From Natrinema sp. CBA1119 (lineage in GTDB: Archaea; Halobacteriota; Halobacteria; Halobacteriales; Natrialbaceae), in NCBI RefSeq assembly GCF_002572525.1, contig NZ_PDBS01000001.1, positions 2,542,001 through 2,606,000 of the forward strand: DNA of 64,000 bases. The letters are read 5' to 3'. The notes under the pieces were generated by a model, which worked only from the letters and a program-made list of their open reading frames with translations, was not told where the DNA came from and made no database searches. Both the position numbers and the translations under genes were made by a program. This document shows positions 44,859-53,829 of this stretch, in pieces. The stretch's first letter is position 1, and each line of letters opens with the position of its first letter.

Positions 44859-45860
44859 ATGAGCAAGCGAGATCCCACCACCGAAACCGGTGACAGTCCC
44901 GCGACCGAATCCGAGCACAGCGAATCGAAACGCAGCCGCGAGTCCGTCTCGAGGGCGCTCCAGTCCGTCCGAGGGGGCATCGAATCGGGCCTCCCGGCGG
45001 GTATCGGCGGCGGCGTGAGTCTCCTCCGCGGCGTCCGAGCGCTCCGCCGGGGCGAGCGCGAGCACGGCGTCGGCCAACTCGTTCTGGGTGGCGTGCTCGT
45101 CGCGGTCGCGATCGCCCAGCGGCGGGCGGACGGGAGGCGCGACGAGACTCGAGCCGACATCGATCAGACGGACGTCGTCAGCACCGCGCCCGAGATCGAC
45201 GACCTCGAGGACCGAGACGCCGTCGGCGGCCGGCACACCGGTGACGAGGCCCGGCGCGTCGCCGGGACCAGCATCGACATCGAGGACGTGGACTCGAGTC
45301 CCGACCTCGAGAGCGACGTGGACGCGAGTAAGATCGATCAGTTGGACGTCGTCGAGACCGGCACCGATGAGGACCGACTCGCGGACGTGGCGAACGAGTC
45401 CACCGCCGCTGAGAGCGAGTCGGAGACCGCGAGCGAATCCGCCAGTCCCGACAGCGGCGAACGCGAATCGTACGAGCGACTTGGCGCAGCAGCGTTCGAC
45501 GAACACAGCAACGAAATCCCGGTTCCCCAACGCGCGTTCGATCAGAACATCCTGTCACTCAGCTCCGAAGCGTTCTGGGGGATTCGGGAGGACGACGCCG
45601 TCTTCGTCTCACAGGAATTCGATCCGATTCAGGACGCTGGCGGAATCCGTTACGTCGCCAGCACCGAAATCGACGGCGAGCGAACCCTGACGATCCCCGA
45701 CACCGTCCTGAATCACTGGGATTCCGTCGCGGGCGGTGGAATGGCCGTCGCCGGCGGCGATGAAATCGTGTTCGTCACCGCCGATTCCCTGCAGGTCGAC
45801 AGTCAGATACGAGTCGTCCCGGAGCAGTGGATCGACGACGTGCTCGAGGACGGCGAGTAG
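44859..45860 (+). CDS. Haloarchaeal hypothetical protein with a membrane segment
   Basis: The 333-aa protein has a polar N-terminus, a hydrophobic Gly/Val-rich segment (about 68-83, GVGQLVLGGVLVAVAI), an acidic Ser/Thr/Glu-rich linker (about 90-200) and a C-terminal globular domain (about 205-333). The last contains VPQRAFDQNILSLSSEAFWGI and QVDSQIRVVPEQWIDDVL. No known motif is found. It is 164 bp after the small membrane protein and may be in the same transcript. Confidence 0.65.
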   Translation: MSKRDPTTETGDSPATESEHSESKRSRESVSRALQSVRGGIESGLPAGIGGGVSLLRGVRALRRGEREHGVGQLVLGGVLVAVAIAQRRADGRRDETRADIDQTDVVSTAPEIDDLEDRDAVGGRHTGDEARRVAGTSIDIEDVDSSPDLESDVDASKIDQLDVVETGTDEDRLADVANESTAAESESETASESASPDSGERESYERLGAAAFDEHSNEIPVPQRAFDQNILSLSSEAFWGIREDDAVFVSQEFDPIQDAGGIRYVASTEIDGERTLTIPDTVLNHWDSVAGGGMAVAGGDEIVFVTADSLQVDSQIRVVPEQWIDDVLEDGE

Positions 45861-45873
45861 CGACGGATTCGAA

Positions 45874-46563
45874 TCAGGGCCGTCCGTCCGCACGTACCCG
45901 CTCGAGCACCGCGAGCGTCCCGTCAGCGTGCACCTCGTCGAGCACCTCGTCGGCGGCCGCTTTCGCGAGTTCGTCGGCGTTTCCGACGGCGAAACTCCGG
46001 CCGACCGCTTCGAACGTCGAGACGTCGTTGATCGAGTCGCCGATGGCGACGCAGTCCGCGAGGTCGATCCCGACGTGGGCGGCGATCCGCTCGAGTCCAT
46101 CGCCCTTGTTCGGATCGGTGTCCTTGACGTGGTAGGCGTAGCCGGTGTCGATCACCTCGAGGCCGTGTTTCGCGGCGATCTCGCGCAAGGGGTCGATCGG
46201 CTGCTCGAGATTGACGGCGATCTCGGTCTCCCGCCAGCGGTTGACGGTGTCTTCCGCGCCCCAGCCGAGCTCGTAGCCGGCGGCTCTGTACTCCTCGGTG
46301 ACGGCTCGAGCGGCCTCGCGATCGGCGGTGAAGAAAACGTCATCGCCGGTGTAGACGACGCCGCCGTTTTCGGCGACGACGAGCTCGGGGATCCCGACGA
46401 AGTGACAGAGTGCGACGGGGTAGGGGAAGGCCTTCCCGGTCGCGATCACGACGGGCGCGTCCCACCCGCGGAGCGGATCGAAGACGCGGGGATCGATCCC
46501 CCAGCCTTCGGGGCGGGTCAGGGTGCCGTCGATGTCGAGGACGAGCGGCGGATCGGCGGTCAT
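45874..46563 (-). CDS. Phosphoglycolate phosphatase (HAD, archaeal type)
   Basis: The 229-aa HAD phosphatase has the DIDGT catalytic motif with D10 and D12, motif II around VIATGKAFP, the motif III lysine in DPNKGDGL and motif IV GDSINDVSTF. A type IIB cap is between motifs II and III, as in archaeal phosphoglycolate phosphatases (PGP/SPP-like). ATG 46563 starts just before the first strand. Sucrose-phosphate phosphatase-like activity is an alternative. Confidence 0.85.
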   Translation of the reverse strand: MTADPPLVLDIDGTLTRPEGWGIDPRVFDPLRGWDAPVVIATGKAFPYPVALCHFVGIPELVVAENGGVVYTGDDVFFTADREAARAVTEEYRAAGYELGWGAEDTVNRWRETEIAVNLEQPIDPLREIAAKHGLEVIDTGYAYHVKDTDPNKGDGLERIAAHVGIDLADCVAIGDSINDVSTFEAVGRSFAVGNADELAKAAADEVLDEVHADGTLAVLERVRADGRP

Positions 46564-46759
46564 ATGCGTCACTCGAGGGCTGTGTGCCCTAAAAGAGTCG
46601 GTTCGGGCGTGCCTCGAGGCTGACGGGTCAATCAATGACGACCTTCGGTCATCCGGTTGGAGTCTGCGCTGCAGGTCCGCTCGACGGTCGCTTCTTCGAA
46701 CCGTTTCTCCGTGGAAGACGTTGGGCTAAGCAGACGGTTGATAGCAACAGTCAGAAGCC

Positions 46760-47080
46760 TCAGGGGCCAGGTAACGCCGTCTCTGACGTGACAGTGAAGC
46801 GAGTGAGTTCCGCCTCTTCAGCGAGGCAGGGAGTGATCTCTGACTGAAACCGGTCGAGGTGGGTGCTCGATTCATGTGATTCGAAGGCAGCTTCGTCCTC
46901 GTACTGTTCTATGATCCTGAACGTATTGGGATCCTCGAGGTCAACTGTGACTCGGTAGTCGATCACACCGGCTTCCGCACGCGACCTGACCGCCATCGTT
47001 TCGAGCAGTTCCATCGCAGTCTCTCGAGATGCCGGTTTCACCGGAACTTCGGAGTGGGCAACTAGCATGATTTCAGTCAC
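46760..47080 (-). CDS. Antibiotic biosynthesis monooxygenase (ABM) domain protein
   Basis: The 106-aa protein is a dimeric alpha+beta barrel of the ABM/quinol-monooxygenase kind: HSEVPVKPASRETAMELLETMAVRSRAEAGVIDYRV, then IIEQYEDEAAFESHESSTHLDRF. It starts at GTG 47080, whose GTGA overlaps the P450 stop, so the two are translationally coupled. Cofactor-free oxidation or detoxification of a quinone-like intermediate, or a helper role for the P450, is likely from context. Confidence 0.82.
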   Translation of the reverse strand: MTEIMLVAHSEVPVKPASRETAMELLETMAVRSRAEAGVIDYRVTVDLEDPNTFRIIEQYEDEAAFESHESSTHLDRFQSEITPCLAEEAELTRFTVTSETALPGP

Positions 47081-48285
47081 GTCGGAGTCACAGAGACGGG
47101 CAATCGTTCAAAACCGAGTTTCGACGCCTTGGGCTTCGGTGTCGCTTCGTCGTGACGGATCTCAATATCATCGACACGGTCGACGACTGTACGCAGTACT
47201 ATCGGTCCTTCAAGACGCGCGAGCGGAGCGCCGATACAGACGTGTGTCCCGCTGCCGAACGCTAGATGGTCGGGATCTCTGTCAGGCACGAACGTATCGG
47301 GATCGTCATACTTTTGCGGGTCTCGGTTCGCCGCGCCAATCCAGAGGACGACGGATTCGCCGTCCGGGATCTCCATCCCGTGTAGTGTCACGGATTCGGT
47401 AGTCTCGCGAACCCGAGATTGCAACGGACTCCTGTACCGCAACACCTCCTCAAGCACGACCTCCATCTCGTACTGGATAAGCTGTTCGAACAGGCCGTGA
47501 CGGTCGAAGAGAGAGAGGGCGTTTGAGAGAAACTCGGACATCGTTCCCTGTCCCGCCATGATGAAGTCGAAACAATTCGCGCCGATCTCCGCATCACTCA
47601 ATTCGGATTCCACGACGAGACGGGAGATGAGATCGTCCTTGGGGTCCGTTTTCCGAGCATCTACCAACCGTTCGAAGTAGTCAACTGTGGCTTCCATCGC
47701 GGCCGGATTCTTGCTCTCGACAGCGCTGTACTCCGTGTTCATCACCCCCCGAAATGTCTCCAACCACGACAGCAGCTGCTTGTGGTCACGCTGTGGGATA
47801 CCGACTAACTGCATAACGATCCGCAACGGGACAGGGACCGCGAAATCCGTTACGAAGTCGAACTCCGGGCCGTCCTCGAGCGCGATGTCGAGTTGCGAGC
47901 GGGCGATATCCTCGATGGTGTGTCGAAGATCGTGTAGCATATCCGGCCTGAAGTATTCGAACAGTTGATGTTTCATCTGGCTGTGATCCGATCCGTCCGA
48001 CCACACCATCGCGTTGTCGATGTACGAAAATGGGTTCGGAACCGTCATCTGGGGTCGAGAGAGTGGTTTGCGGACGAACCGCTCGTCGTTCTGTAAGGCC
48101 GATTTGACATGTTCATACGAGAATACGTCGTACACTTCCCGATCACTGTCGTAGTGGACTGGACTGGTTCGGCGCTTCCTGTGGTACCACTCGAAGGGGT
48201 CGTGTAACGCCTCCGAGGAGCGTAACGGCTCCGGGTGTGATTCGGGAAACTCTCCGTTCCCGTTTGAATACGATTGTGAGGTCAT
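47077..48285 (-). CDS. Cytochrome P450
   Basis: The 402-aa P450 has the heme-thiolate loop FGSGTHVCIGAPLARLE (Cys350), the K-helix ExxR (E280-R283) and an I-helix reading AGQGTM (244-249). In this I-helix the usual Asp/Glu before the conserved Thr is Gly. It is soluble, class I in size, so it needs a ferredoxin and reductase not seen nearby. ATG 48285 is preferred over a TTG four codons earlier. It heads a two-gene unit with the ABM protein, at the edge of the catabolic island. Confidence 0.9.
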   Translation of the reverse strand: MTSQSYSNGNGEFPESHPEPLRSSEALHDPFEWYHRKRRTSPVHYDSDREVYDVFSYEHVKSALQNDERFVRKPLSRPQMTVPNPFSYIDNAMVWSDGSDHSQMKHQLFEYFRPDMLHDLRHTIEDIARSQLDIALEDGPEFDFVTDFAVPVPLRIVMQLVGIPQRDHKQLLSWLETFRGVMNTEYSAVESKNPAAMEATVDYFERLVDARKTDPKDDLISRLVVESELSDAEIGANCFDFIMAGQGTMSEFLSNALSLFDRHGLFEQLIQYEMEVVLEEVLRYRSPLQSRVRETTESVTLHGMEIPDGESVVLWIGAANRDPQKYDDPDTFVPDRDPDHLAFGSGTHVCIGAPLARLEGPIVLRTVVDRVDDIEIRHDEATPKPKASKLGFERLPVSVTPT

Positions 48286-48645
48286 ATCTGCCAACAAGAA
48301 TCGGCTATCCTAAACTATTCCGTAATATATATGAATATCTCATTTGCGTTCCCAACATATTCGTATCTTGTACCCACAGTACTTGCTGTTCAGTGGTCGT
48401 ATAAGCAATAGTAGTCTCTTCTTTGTGTTTAAGGGCGGGACGGAGCCAGAAACGGGAGACTGCACGAAGAACTTCGTCCGCTTGACCGCTGTCTCACGGC
48501 TTGGAAACGCGTTGCTGATATTCGTACACCATCGCACCAGTGGCTCTTCGACCTTCGTGTTGGAAGACATTGAGTATTCCACCTCATTCTTGCACAGACC
48601 CGAACCTCTTCCTCCTTTCACTACCTATTCGTAGTGTATACCGTC
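48286..48645. other. AT-rich intergenic region between P450 and first cysteine hydrolase gene
   Basis: The 360-bp divergent region includes TATATATT about 40 nt before the P450 start and low GC compared with its surroundings. Short open frames on both strands lack haloarchaeal codon bias. A minus-strand fragment around 48420-48580 could be the remnant of a gene, but I cannot name it. Confidence 0.4.
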
Positions 48646-49329
48646 ATGCTACCAACTCAGCCCGGTCCTCTCGGCACGACACCGGCGTTGCTCATCATCG
48701 ACCCGCAGTACGACTTTCTAGACCCTGACGGAGCAGTGTATTGCCCGTGTTCGTCAGTCGATTCGACGGCAGAGGTCGTCGAGAATATCCGTTCGTTGGT
48801 CGCCGCCGCTCGCAGGGCGGACCTACCAGTCATCTGGACGAAAGAGTCTCACCGAGACGACCGATCGGATTACGGTGCTGAGTTACTCTCCGTCGAGCGA
48901 GATCACACCCTCGCCGGTACCGAGGGGGAGCAGTTCCTGTCGACGTTCAACAGCGAACAGGACCTTCCCCCAGCGGAGTATCTGGTGCGAAAACGTCGCT
49001 ACAATTGCTTTCACAACACTGATCTCGACCATCTCCTCTCGACGTTCGATATCGACACGCTGGTACTCGCCGGCGTCACGACCAACGTCTGCGTCCACTA
49101 CACCGCTCAGGGCGCACACGAGCGCGACTACGTATTCCGTGTCGTTGAGGAGTGTACAGCCGGTACTAGCCAATCGCTCCATGACGCTGCCTTGGAGATG
49201 CTCACCTACCTACAACCGAGTGGCGTGCAGCCGCTCGAGTCAGTCACGGATGCGCTTGCTGACTACGATGGAAACGAGACTGTCAAACGCGTCAAACGGA
49301 CCGGAAGCGTGGTCGATCTCGAAAAGTAA
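48646..49329 (+). CDS. Isochorismatase-family cysteine hydrolase (copy 1)
   Basis: The 227-aa protein has the triad of the family: D19 (IIDPQYDF), K116 (VRKRRYN) and Cys149 (TTNVCVHYTA), so it acts by a nucleophilic cysteine on an amide or ureido bond. Known relatives include biuret hydrolase, N-carbamoylsarcosine amidase and ureidoacrylate hydrolase. ATG 48646 (MLP...) matches the start of the paralog at 55192. It is single-gene and divergent from the P450 gene. Substrate unknown. Confidence 0.88.
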   Translation: MLPTQPGPLGTTPALLIIDPQYDFLDPDGAVYCPCSSVDSTAEVVENIRSLVAAARRADLPVIWTKESHRDDRSDYGAELLSVERDHTLAGTEGEQFLSTFNSEQDLPPAEYLVRKRRYNCFHNTDLDHLLSTFDIDTLVLAGVTTNVCVHYTAQGAHERDYVFRVVEECTAGTSQSLHDAALEMLTYLQPSGVQPLESVTDALADYDGNETVKRVKRTGSVVDLEK

Positions 49330-49332
49330 GTC

Positions 49333-49998
49333 TCAGTCAGTCACCCAGTCGCCCTTGTTCGGGAAGTCGAGGTACGAATCCACTTTATCGCGGGCGTCCT
49401 CGAGCACGGAGGAGCCGTGGAAGACGAGTCCGACATCGAACGCGTAATCCTGGAAGCGCTCGGCGTTGCGTTCGGCCGCACGGAGGTCGTCCGAGTAGAC
49501 CCCTTCGACCAGAACGAAATACCCCGCTGGAAGGCCCCGCCAGTCGGCGCCGATCAGTGCGTCGCCCATGATCGCCAGGTTGTGCTCCGGTGCGACCAAC
49601 GCGTAGTTATCATCGGTGTGACCGGGAACGTGGACGGCCGTAAACGGCTCGAGCTGGTCCTCGTGGCCGTACCGCCGGTCGGGATCGTGTTCCGTTTCGA
49701 GGCAGGACTGTTCGGGGACCCACGTTGTCGGGTCGTAGCGATCGACGACCGCGTCGAATCCGCCGACGTGATCGTGATCCGCGTGCGTGAGGATGAGCCG
49801 CTCGGGAGCAACGTCACACGTGGCGATTCGATCGAGCAGCGTGTCGCTCGCCTCGGCGGGCCCGCAATCGACCAACGTTGGGACGTCCCAGTCGAACAGG
49901 TACGCCCGGTACCGTGCCGGCTCACGCGTGAGCGTGAGGTCGTAGACGCCTTCGCTGATCTCGGTGACCGGTCGGCACGTATCGGATCGGTCAGTCAT
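49333..49998 (-). CDS. MBL-fold metallohydrolase
   Basis: The 221-aa metallo-beta-lactamase-fold enzyme has the dinuclear metal motif THADHDHVGG (H72, H74, D76, H77), preceded by TLVDCGP and followed by HVPGHTDDN. It is typical of glyoxalase-II/lactonase-like hydrolases. Its ATG overlaps the ureohydrolase stop (TGATG), making it the last gene of the ABC-ureohydrolase operon. It might open a lactone or hydrolyse a thioester formed in the pathway. Confidence 0.85.
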   Translation of the reverse strand: MTDRSDTCRPVTEISEGVYDLTLTREPARYRAYLFDWDVPTLVDCGPAEASDTLLDRIATCDVAPERLILTHADHDHVGGFDAVVDRYDPTTWVPEQSCLETEHDPDRRYGHEDQLEPFTAVHVPGHTDDNYALVAPEHNLAIMGDALIGADWRGLPAGYFVLVEGVYSDDLRAAERNAERFQDYAFDVGLVFHGSSVLEDARDKVDSYLDFPNKGDWVTD

Positions 49999-50981
49999 CA
50001 GCAGAACTGCCGTTCGACGAACCGGGTGATCGCCATTGCCCCGAGCATCTGGGTCGCATCGGTCGGGTCGAGACGGGGTGCGACCTCCATCATGTCCATC
50101 GCCTGAATGTCGGAACAGGCTCCTAACAGGTCCATCGCGGTGAGCAGTTGAGCGCTGGTGAGACCACCCGGCTCCGGCGTTCCGGTCCCCGGCGCGAACG
50201 ATGGGTCTACGGCGTCGATATCGACGGTGAGGTACACTGCATCCGTGCCGTCCGTCGCATGTTCGATGGCGTCCTCGACACAGGTTCTAATCCCTTTCTC
50301 TCGAACGTCGCGAGCATAGTCGACCTGAATGCCGCGATCCGCGACGATATCAGGGAAGTCGGCCCGCTCGTAGCTACGGATCCCGATCATGGCGTGGTTT
50401 TCGTACCCCCCTTTCGGAAGGTCGTCGATGCGGGCCATCGGAGAGCCGTGCCAGTGCGGTCCGTAGATCTCTTCGTCGTCCATCGTGTCCGAGTGTGCGT
50501 CGAGGTGGATCAGCCCCACATCGCCGTCAATGGTGTTTGCGACGCCCGCAAAGGACGGGTATGTGATGTAGTGGTCACCGCCGAGGATAACTGGGAACGC
50601 GGACTCGGCGACAGCCTCGACGTAGGCCGCGACGTGATCGCGGGTCTGCTCGACGTCGTTCGGGACGGTCGGCGCGTCACCGCAGTCGCGCATGGTGATG
50701 TCGTTGTGATTGACGTGGCGATCAGTGTCGACGTTGTGCGTTCCGTCGGGCTGGCCGCCGAAGTGGTTGTACCAGCTACTGGCCGACCGAAGTGCGCTCG
50801 GACCGTACCGAGTACCGGGCCGGCGCGATACCGAGCCGTCGAAGGGAACGCCAACGAACCCAACGTCGATATCGGGGGTGAGCCCCTCTGGTTCGGCCGT
50901 CTCGGCACCGAGGAAGGTGTCGATACCGGCGTAGGAGAGTTCTGGAAGTCGATTCGTCGGTTTAGTGATGTCGTTCGTCAT
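49998..50981 (-). CDS. Ureohydrolase (agmatinase/arginase family), copy 1
   Basis: The 327-aa protein has all six metal ligands of the family: H137 (GGDH), D161, H163, D165 (DAHSD), D254 and D256 (DIDAVDP), with PGTGTPEPGG following. It hydrolyses a guanidino group to urea plus an amine. ATG 50981 is used; a GTG at 51044 immediately after the permease stop would add 21 residues. It is co-transcribed with the ABC importer. Agmatinase is the nearest name, but guanidinobutyrase, guanidine hydrolase or another specificity is equally possible. Confidence 0.87.
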   Translation of the reverse strand: MTNDITKPTNRLPELSYAGIDTFLGAETAEPEGLTPDIDVGFVGVPFDGSVSRRPGTRYGPSALRSASSWYNHFGGQPDGTHNVDTDRHVNHNDITMRDCGDAPTVPNDVEQTRDHVAAYVEAVAESAFPVILGGDHYITYPSFAGVANTIDGDVGLIHLDAHSDTMDDEEIYGPHWHGSPMARIDDLPKGGYENHAMIGIRSYERADFPDIVADRGIQVDYARDVREKGIRTCVEDAIEHATDGTDAVYLTVDIDAVDPSFAPGTGTPEPGGLTSAQLLTAMDLLGACSDIQAMDMMEVAPRLDPTDATQMLGAMAITRFVERQFC

Positions 50982-51044
50982 TGGTGGATACTGTGTTAGT
51001 TGGTTGGTTGCTGTTCGATACGTCACTGTGCGAGAATCGCTCAC

Positions 51045-51851
51045 TCAGTCCCATACCCCTCCTGTCATGCGATCGACGGCGGTCATGAGGACGAACGTCG
51101 CCACGATGAATATCAGACTCACGGCCGCGATGACCGGTGAGTAGGTGTACCGGAGACTGGTGAAAATCTGGATCGGGATCGTCTGGAACGAGAACCCGGA
51201 AATCAGCCAGCTGATGATGTACTCGTTGAGCGAGAGGATGAACGCGAAGATCGCTCCCGCAAAGACGTTCGCCCGTAGCAAGGGGAGCGTCACCGTTCGG
51301 ATCACGGTGAGCGGTTGCGAACCGAGATCGCGAGCCGCTTCCTCGTAGGTCCGGTCGACATCGTCGAGGCCTTGGGAAACGAGGATGAACGGGAACGGGG
51401 CGAAAAAGATGCTGTGGGCGACCGCGAGCGTCCACAGCTGTCCGCCGACTCCAATGGCCCCGAAGAAGATGACAAACGCTACGCCGACGATCACCGGCGG
51501 TAGGAGGGTCGGTAGCACTGCTACGCCGGTAAACGCCCAATCGAATCGGTAGTCGTATCGATCAAGCGCGAACGCTGCGGTCCCACCGATCGACGTTGCA
51601 CCGAGAGCTGAGATCGTAGCGATGAGCAGACTGTTCTGCATCGCCGTGAGCCACGTGAGCGAACTGAAGAATTCCCCGTACCACCGGAGTGACACTCCTT
51701 GTGGTGGGAACTCCATGAACTCGCCCGGCGTAAACGACATGACGCCGATAACGATCAGGGGAAGCAGGATGAACCCGACTACCAGCCACGTGTACGCGCC
51801 GAGTAGCGCTTTGATGATCGCGTCGCGGCTAGTCCAGCGATTTGCTGTCAC
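51045..51851 (-). CDS. ABC transporter permease, PotC type (second importer)
   Basis: The 268-aa permease starts with GTG 51851, whose GTGA overlaps the stop of the preceding permease gene. It has about six helices and the EAA loop EAARDLGSQPLTVIRTVTLP. The stretch FMEFPPQGVSLRWYGEFF near the N-terminus is the PotC-type periplasmic-side segment. It belongs to the importer encoded at 49.3-55 kb. Confidence 0.9.
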   Translation of the reverse strand: MTANRWTSRDAIIKALLGAYTWLVVGFILLPLIVIGVMSFTPGEFMEFPPQGVSLRWYGEFFSSLTWLTAMQNSLLIATISALGATSIGGTAAFALDRYDYRFDWAFTGVAVLPTLLPPVIVGVAFVIFFGAIGVGGQLWTLAVAHSIFFAPFPFILVSQGLDDVDRTYEEAARDLGSQPLTVIRTVTLPLLRANVFAGAIFAFILSLNEYIISWLISGFSFQTIPIQIFTSLRYTYSPVIAAVSLIFIVATFVLMTAVDRMTGGVWD

Positions 51852-52762
51852 GCATCGCCACCTCCGTTGCCGAGTTCGAACGTCCCGACGCCGGTGAGTC
51901 GGACGGTTACCAGGACTAGGAGGACGACGACGAGCATCAGGACGATGCTCAGTGCCGCTGCGAACGGGACGTTCGATTCGATGGTCACCTGATTGCCGAT
52001 GACGACGGCCAACGTCCACTGCGGTGGGCTACCGAGAATGCGCGGAAGGACGTACACGCCCAGCGAAAGGACGAACACCAGCAACGATCCGCTGACGATG
52101 CCGCTTTTCGTCAAGGGGAGCGTCACATGACGGAACGTCGTGACCGGACCGGCACCGAGATTCTTCGATGCTTCAAGTAACTCAGTATCGACGTTCTTGA
52201 TACTCGTGTACAGTGTCAACACCATGAACGGTAAAAACACGTACACCATGCTAACGACGAGAGCCCAATAGCCCGGGACAAACGAGACGGGTTCGTCTAA
52301 CAGGCCCACACCGGCGGCGGCAACGGGAATCACCCCGTCACTGCTCAGCATCACCGCCCATGCGTAGCCCCGAATGATGAACGTGAGCCATAAGCTCGAG
52401 ACGATGATGGTCAGCACGGTCCGTCGAACCCGCGAGCGACGCGTTCTGGCCAATCGATACGCGAGTGGATATCCGAGTAGCAACGAAACGATAGTCGTCA
52501 TCGCTGCGATTCGGAGCGTGAAGACGAGCCGATCCAGGTACAGCGGCTCCCGTCCCAACCGCAGGTAGTTCGCCAGCGTCAGCGTCCGCTCGAGGTAGCC
52601 GCCGCTAACGTTCGTATAGAAGCTGTATACGAACAACAGGCAGAAGGGGACCAGAAATAGCAACACGAGTACCGTAGCCGGGTACGAAGCGACGAGATAC
52701 TTCGTCTGCGGTACCCTCCCGGTCCAACCCGTTGCTTCCGGGGTATCGGTCCCGTGAGACAT
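51848..52762 (-). CDS. ABC transporter permease, PotB type (second importer)
   Basis: The 304-aa permease begins at ATG 52762, sharing one base with the TGA of the ATPase gene (TGATG). It has a short polar N-terminus, six predicted helices and the EAA loop EASKNLGAGPVTTFRHVTLP. It forms the membrane channel with the PotC-type partner. Confidence 0.9.
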   Translation of the reverse strand: MSHGTDTPEATGWTGRVPQTKYLVASYPATVLVLLFLVPFCLLFVYSFYTNVSGGYLERTLTLANYLRLGREPLYLDRLVFTLRIAAMTTIVSLLLGYPLAYRLARTRRSRVRRTVLTIIVSSLWLTFIIRGYAWAVMLSSDGVIPVAAAGVGLLDEPVSFVPGYWALVVSMVYVFLPFMVLTLYTSIKNVDTELLEASKNLGAGPVTTFRHVTLPLTKSGIVSGSLLVFVLSLGVYVLPRILGSPPQWTLAVVIGNQVTIESNVPFAAALSIVLMLVVVLLVLVTVRLTGVGTFELGNGGGDA

Positions 52763-53829
52763 CAATCAGTCACCACCAGACAGTCCTCGGCGTCGATCCC
52801 GACGGTGACCTGACTACCGGTCGTCGGCGACGGGCCGTCCGGCGTGACTATGCCGACTGCCTCGGTTCCGGTGGGGAGCGAGATATGGCACTCCACGTGG
52901 TCGCCTAAGAACCGGCTCACTTCCACGTTGCCCTCGATGACATTCGAAGCTTCGGTAGTCGTCTCTACACGGGTATGTTCGGGACGAACAACGACGCTAA
53001 CCGTCTCACCGACGGTGACGCCGTCGTGTGGTGTCGCCAGGATTTCGAACGCGCCACAGTCGACGGTGAGTTTCTCGGGAGACTGATCGACGACGGTCCC
53101 GTCGAAGATGTTTGCAGTTCCGACGAAATCGGCGACAAACCGCGTTTCCGGCCGATTGTATACTTCCTGAGGCGTTCCAACCTGATCGAATTGGCCGTCG
53201 TTCATCACCGCGATTCGGTCCGACATCGTCAGCGCCTCTTTCTGATTGTGGGTTACCAATACAGTCGTGATCCCGACGCGTTCCTGGATGCGACGCAGTT
53301 CGACCTGCATGCTCTCGCGGAGTTTCTTGTCGAGACTCGCGAGTGGTTCGTCCAGTAACAACACTTCTGGCTCCGGGGCGAGCGCGCGAGCGAGGGCGAC
53401 GCGCTGTTGCTGGCCGCCCGAGAGCTGTTCGGGGTCGCGGTCGGCAAACCCCGGCAGCTCCACGAGCTCGAGCATTTCCTCGACGCGGTTCTGCGCGTCC
53501 GCTTCGTCCCAGCCGCCTCCGATGGTCAACCCGTACGCGATGTTCTCACCGACGGTCATGTGGGGAAACAGGGCGAAGTCCTGAAACACCATGCCGGTAT
53601 TGCGCTCGTCGGGTGGGACGTCGGTCATGCCGTCACCGCCGATGCCGACCCTCCCGTGGGTGGGATGCTCGAAACCTGCAATCATCCGTAGCGTCGTCGT
53701 CTTGCCACAGCCCGATGGACCGACGATCGTCACAAACTCTCCGTCCTTGACGACCAATGACGCCCCCGTAACTGCCTCGACGCCGCCGGGATACACTTTA
53801 TCGACACCTTCGAGAACGATGTCACTCAT
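52762..53829 (-). CDS. ABC transporter ATP-binding protein, PotA type (second importer)
   Basis: The 355-aa ATPase has Walker A GPSGCGKTT (37-45), signature LSGGQ (136-140), Walker B LLLDEP (157-162) and a C-terminal TOBE domain (about 275-355). It resembles the ATPase at 10537-11649 over its whole length, so the two importers are paralogous systems. Its start overlaps the binding-protein gene by 8 bp. Confidence 0.93.
   Translation of the reverse strand: MSDIVLEGVDKVYPGGVEAVTGASLVVKDGEFVTIVGPSGCGKTTTLRMIAGFEHPTHGRVGIGGDGMTDVPPDERNTGMVFQDFALFPHMTVGENIAYGLTIGGGWDEADAQNRVEEMLELVELPGFADRDPEQLSGGQQQRVALARALAPEPEVLLLDEPLASLDKKLRESMQVELRRIQERVGITTVLVTHNQKEALTMSDRIAVMNDGQFDQVGTPQEVYNRPETRFVADFVGTANIFDGTVVDQSPEKLTVDCGAFEILATPHDGVTVGETVSVVVRPEHTRVETTTEASNVIEGNVEVSRFLGDHVECHISLPTGTEAVGIVTPDGPSPTTGSQVTVGIDAEDCLVVTD

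Noticed and set aside
48340-48634. Short ORFs of about 93-96 codons on both strands
   Set aside because: Neither has haloarchaeal codon bias or a recognisable domain, and they overlap the divergent promoter region.
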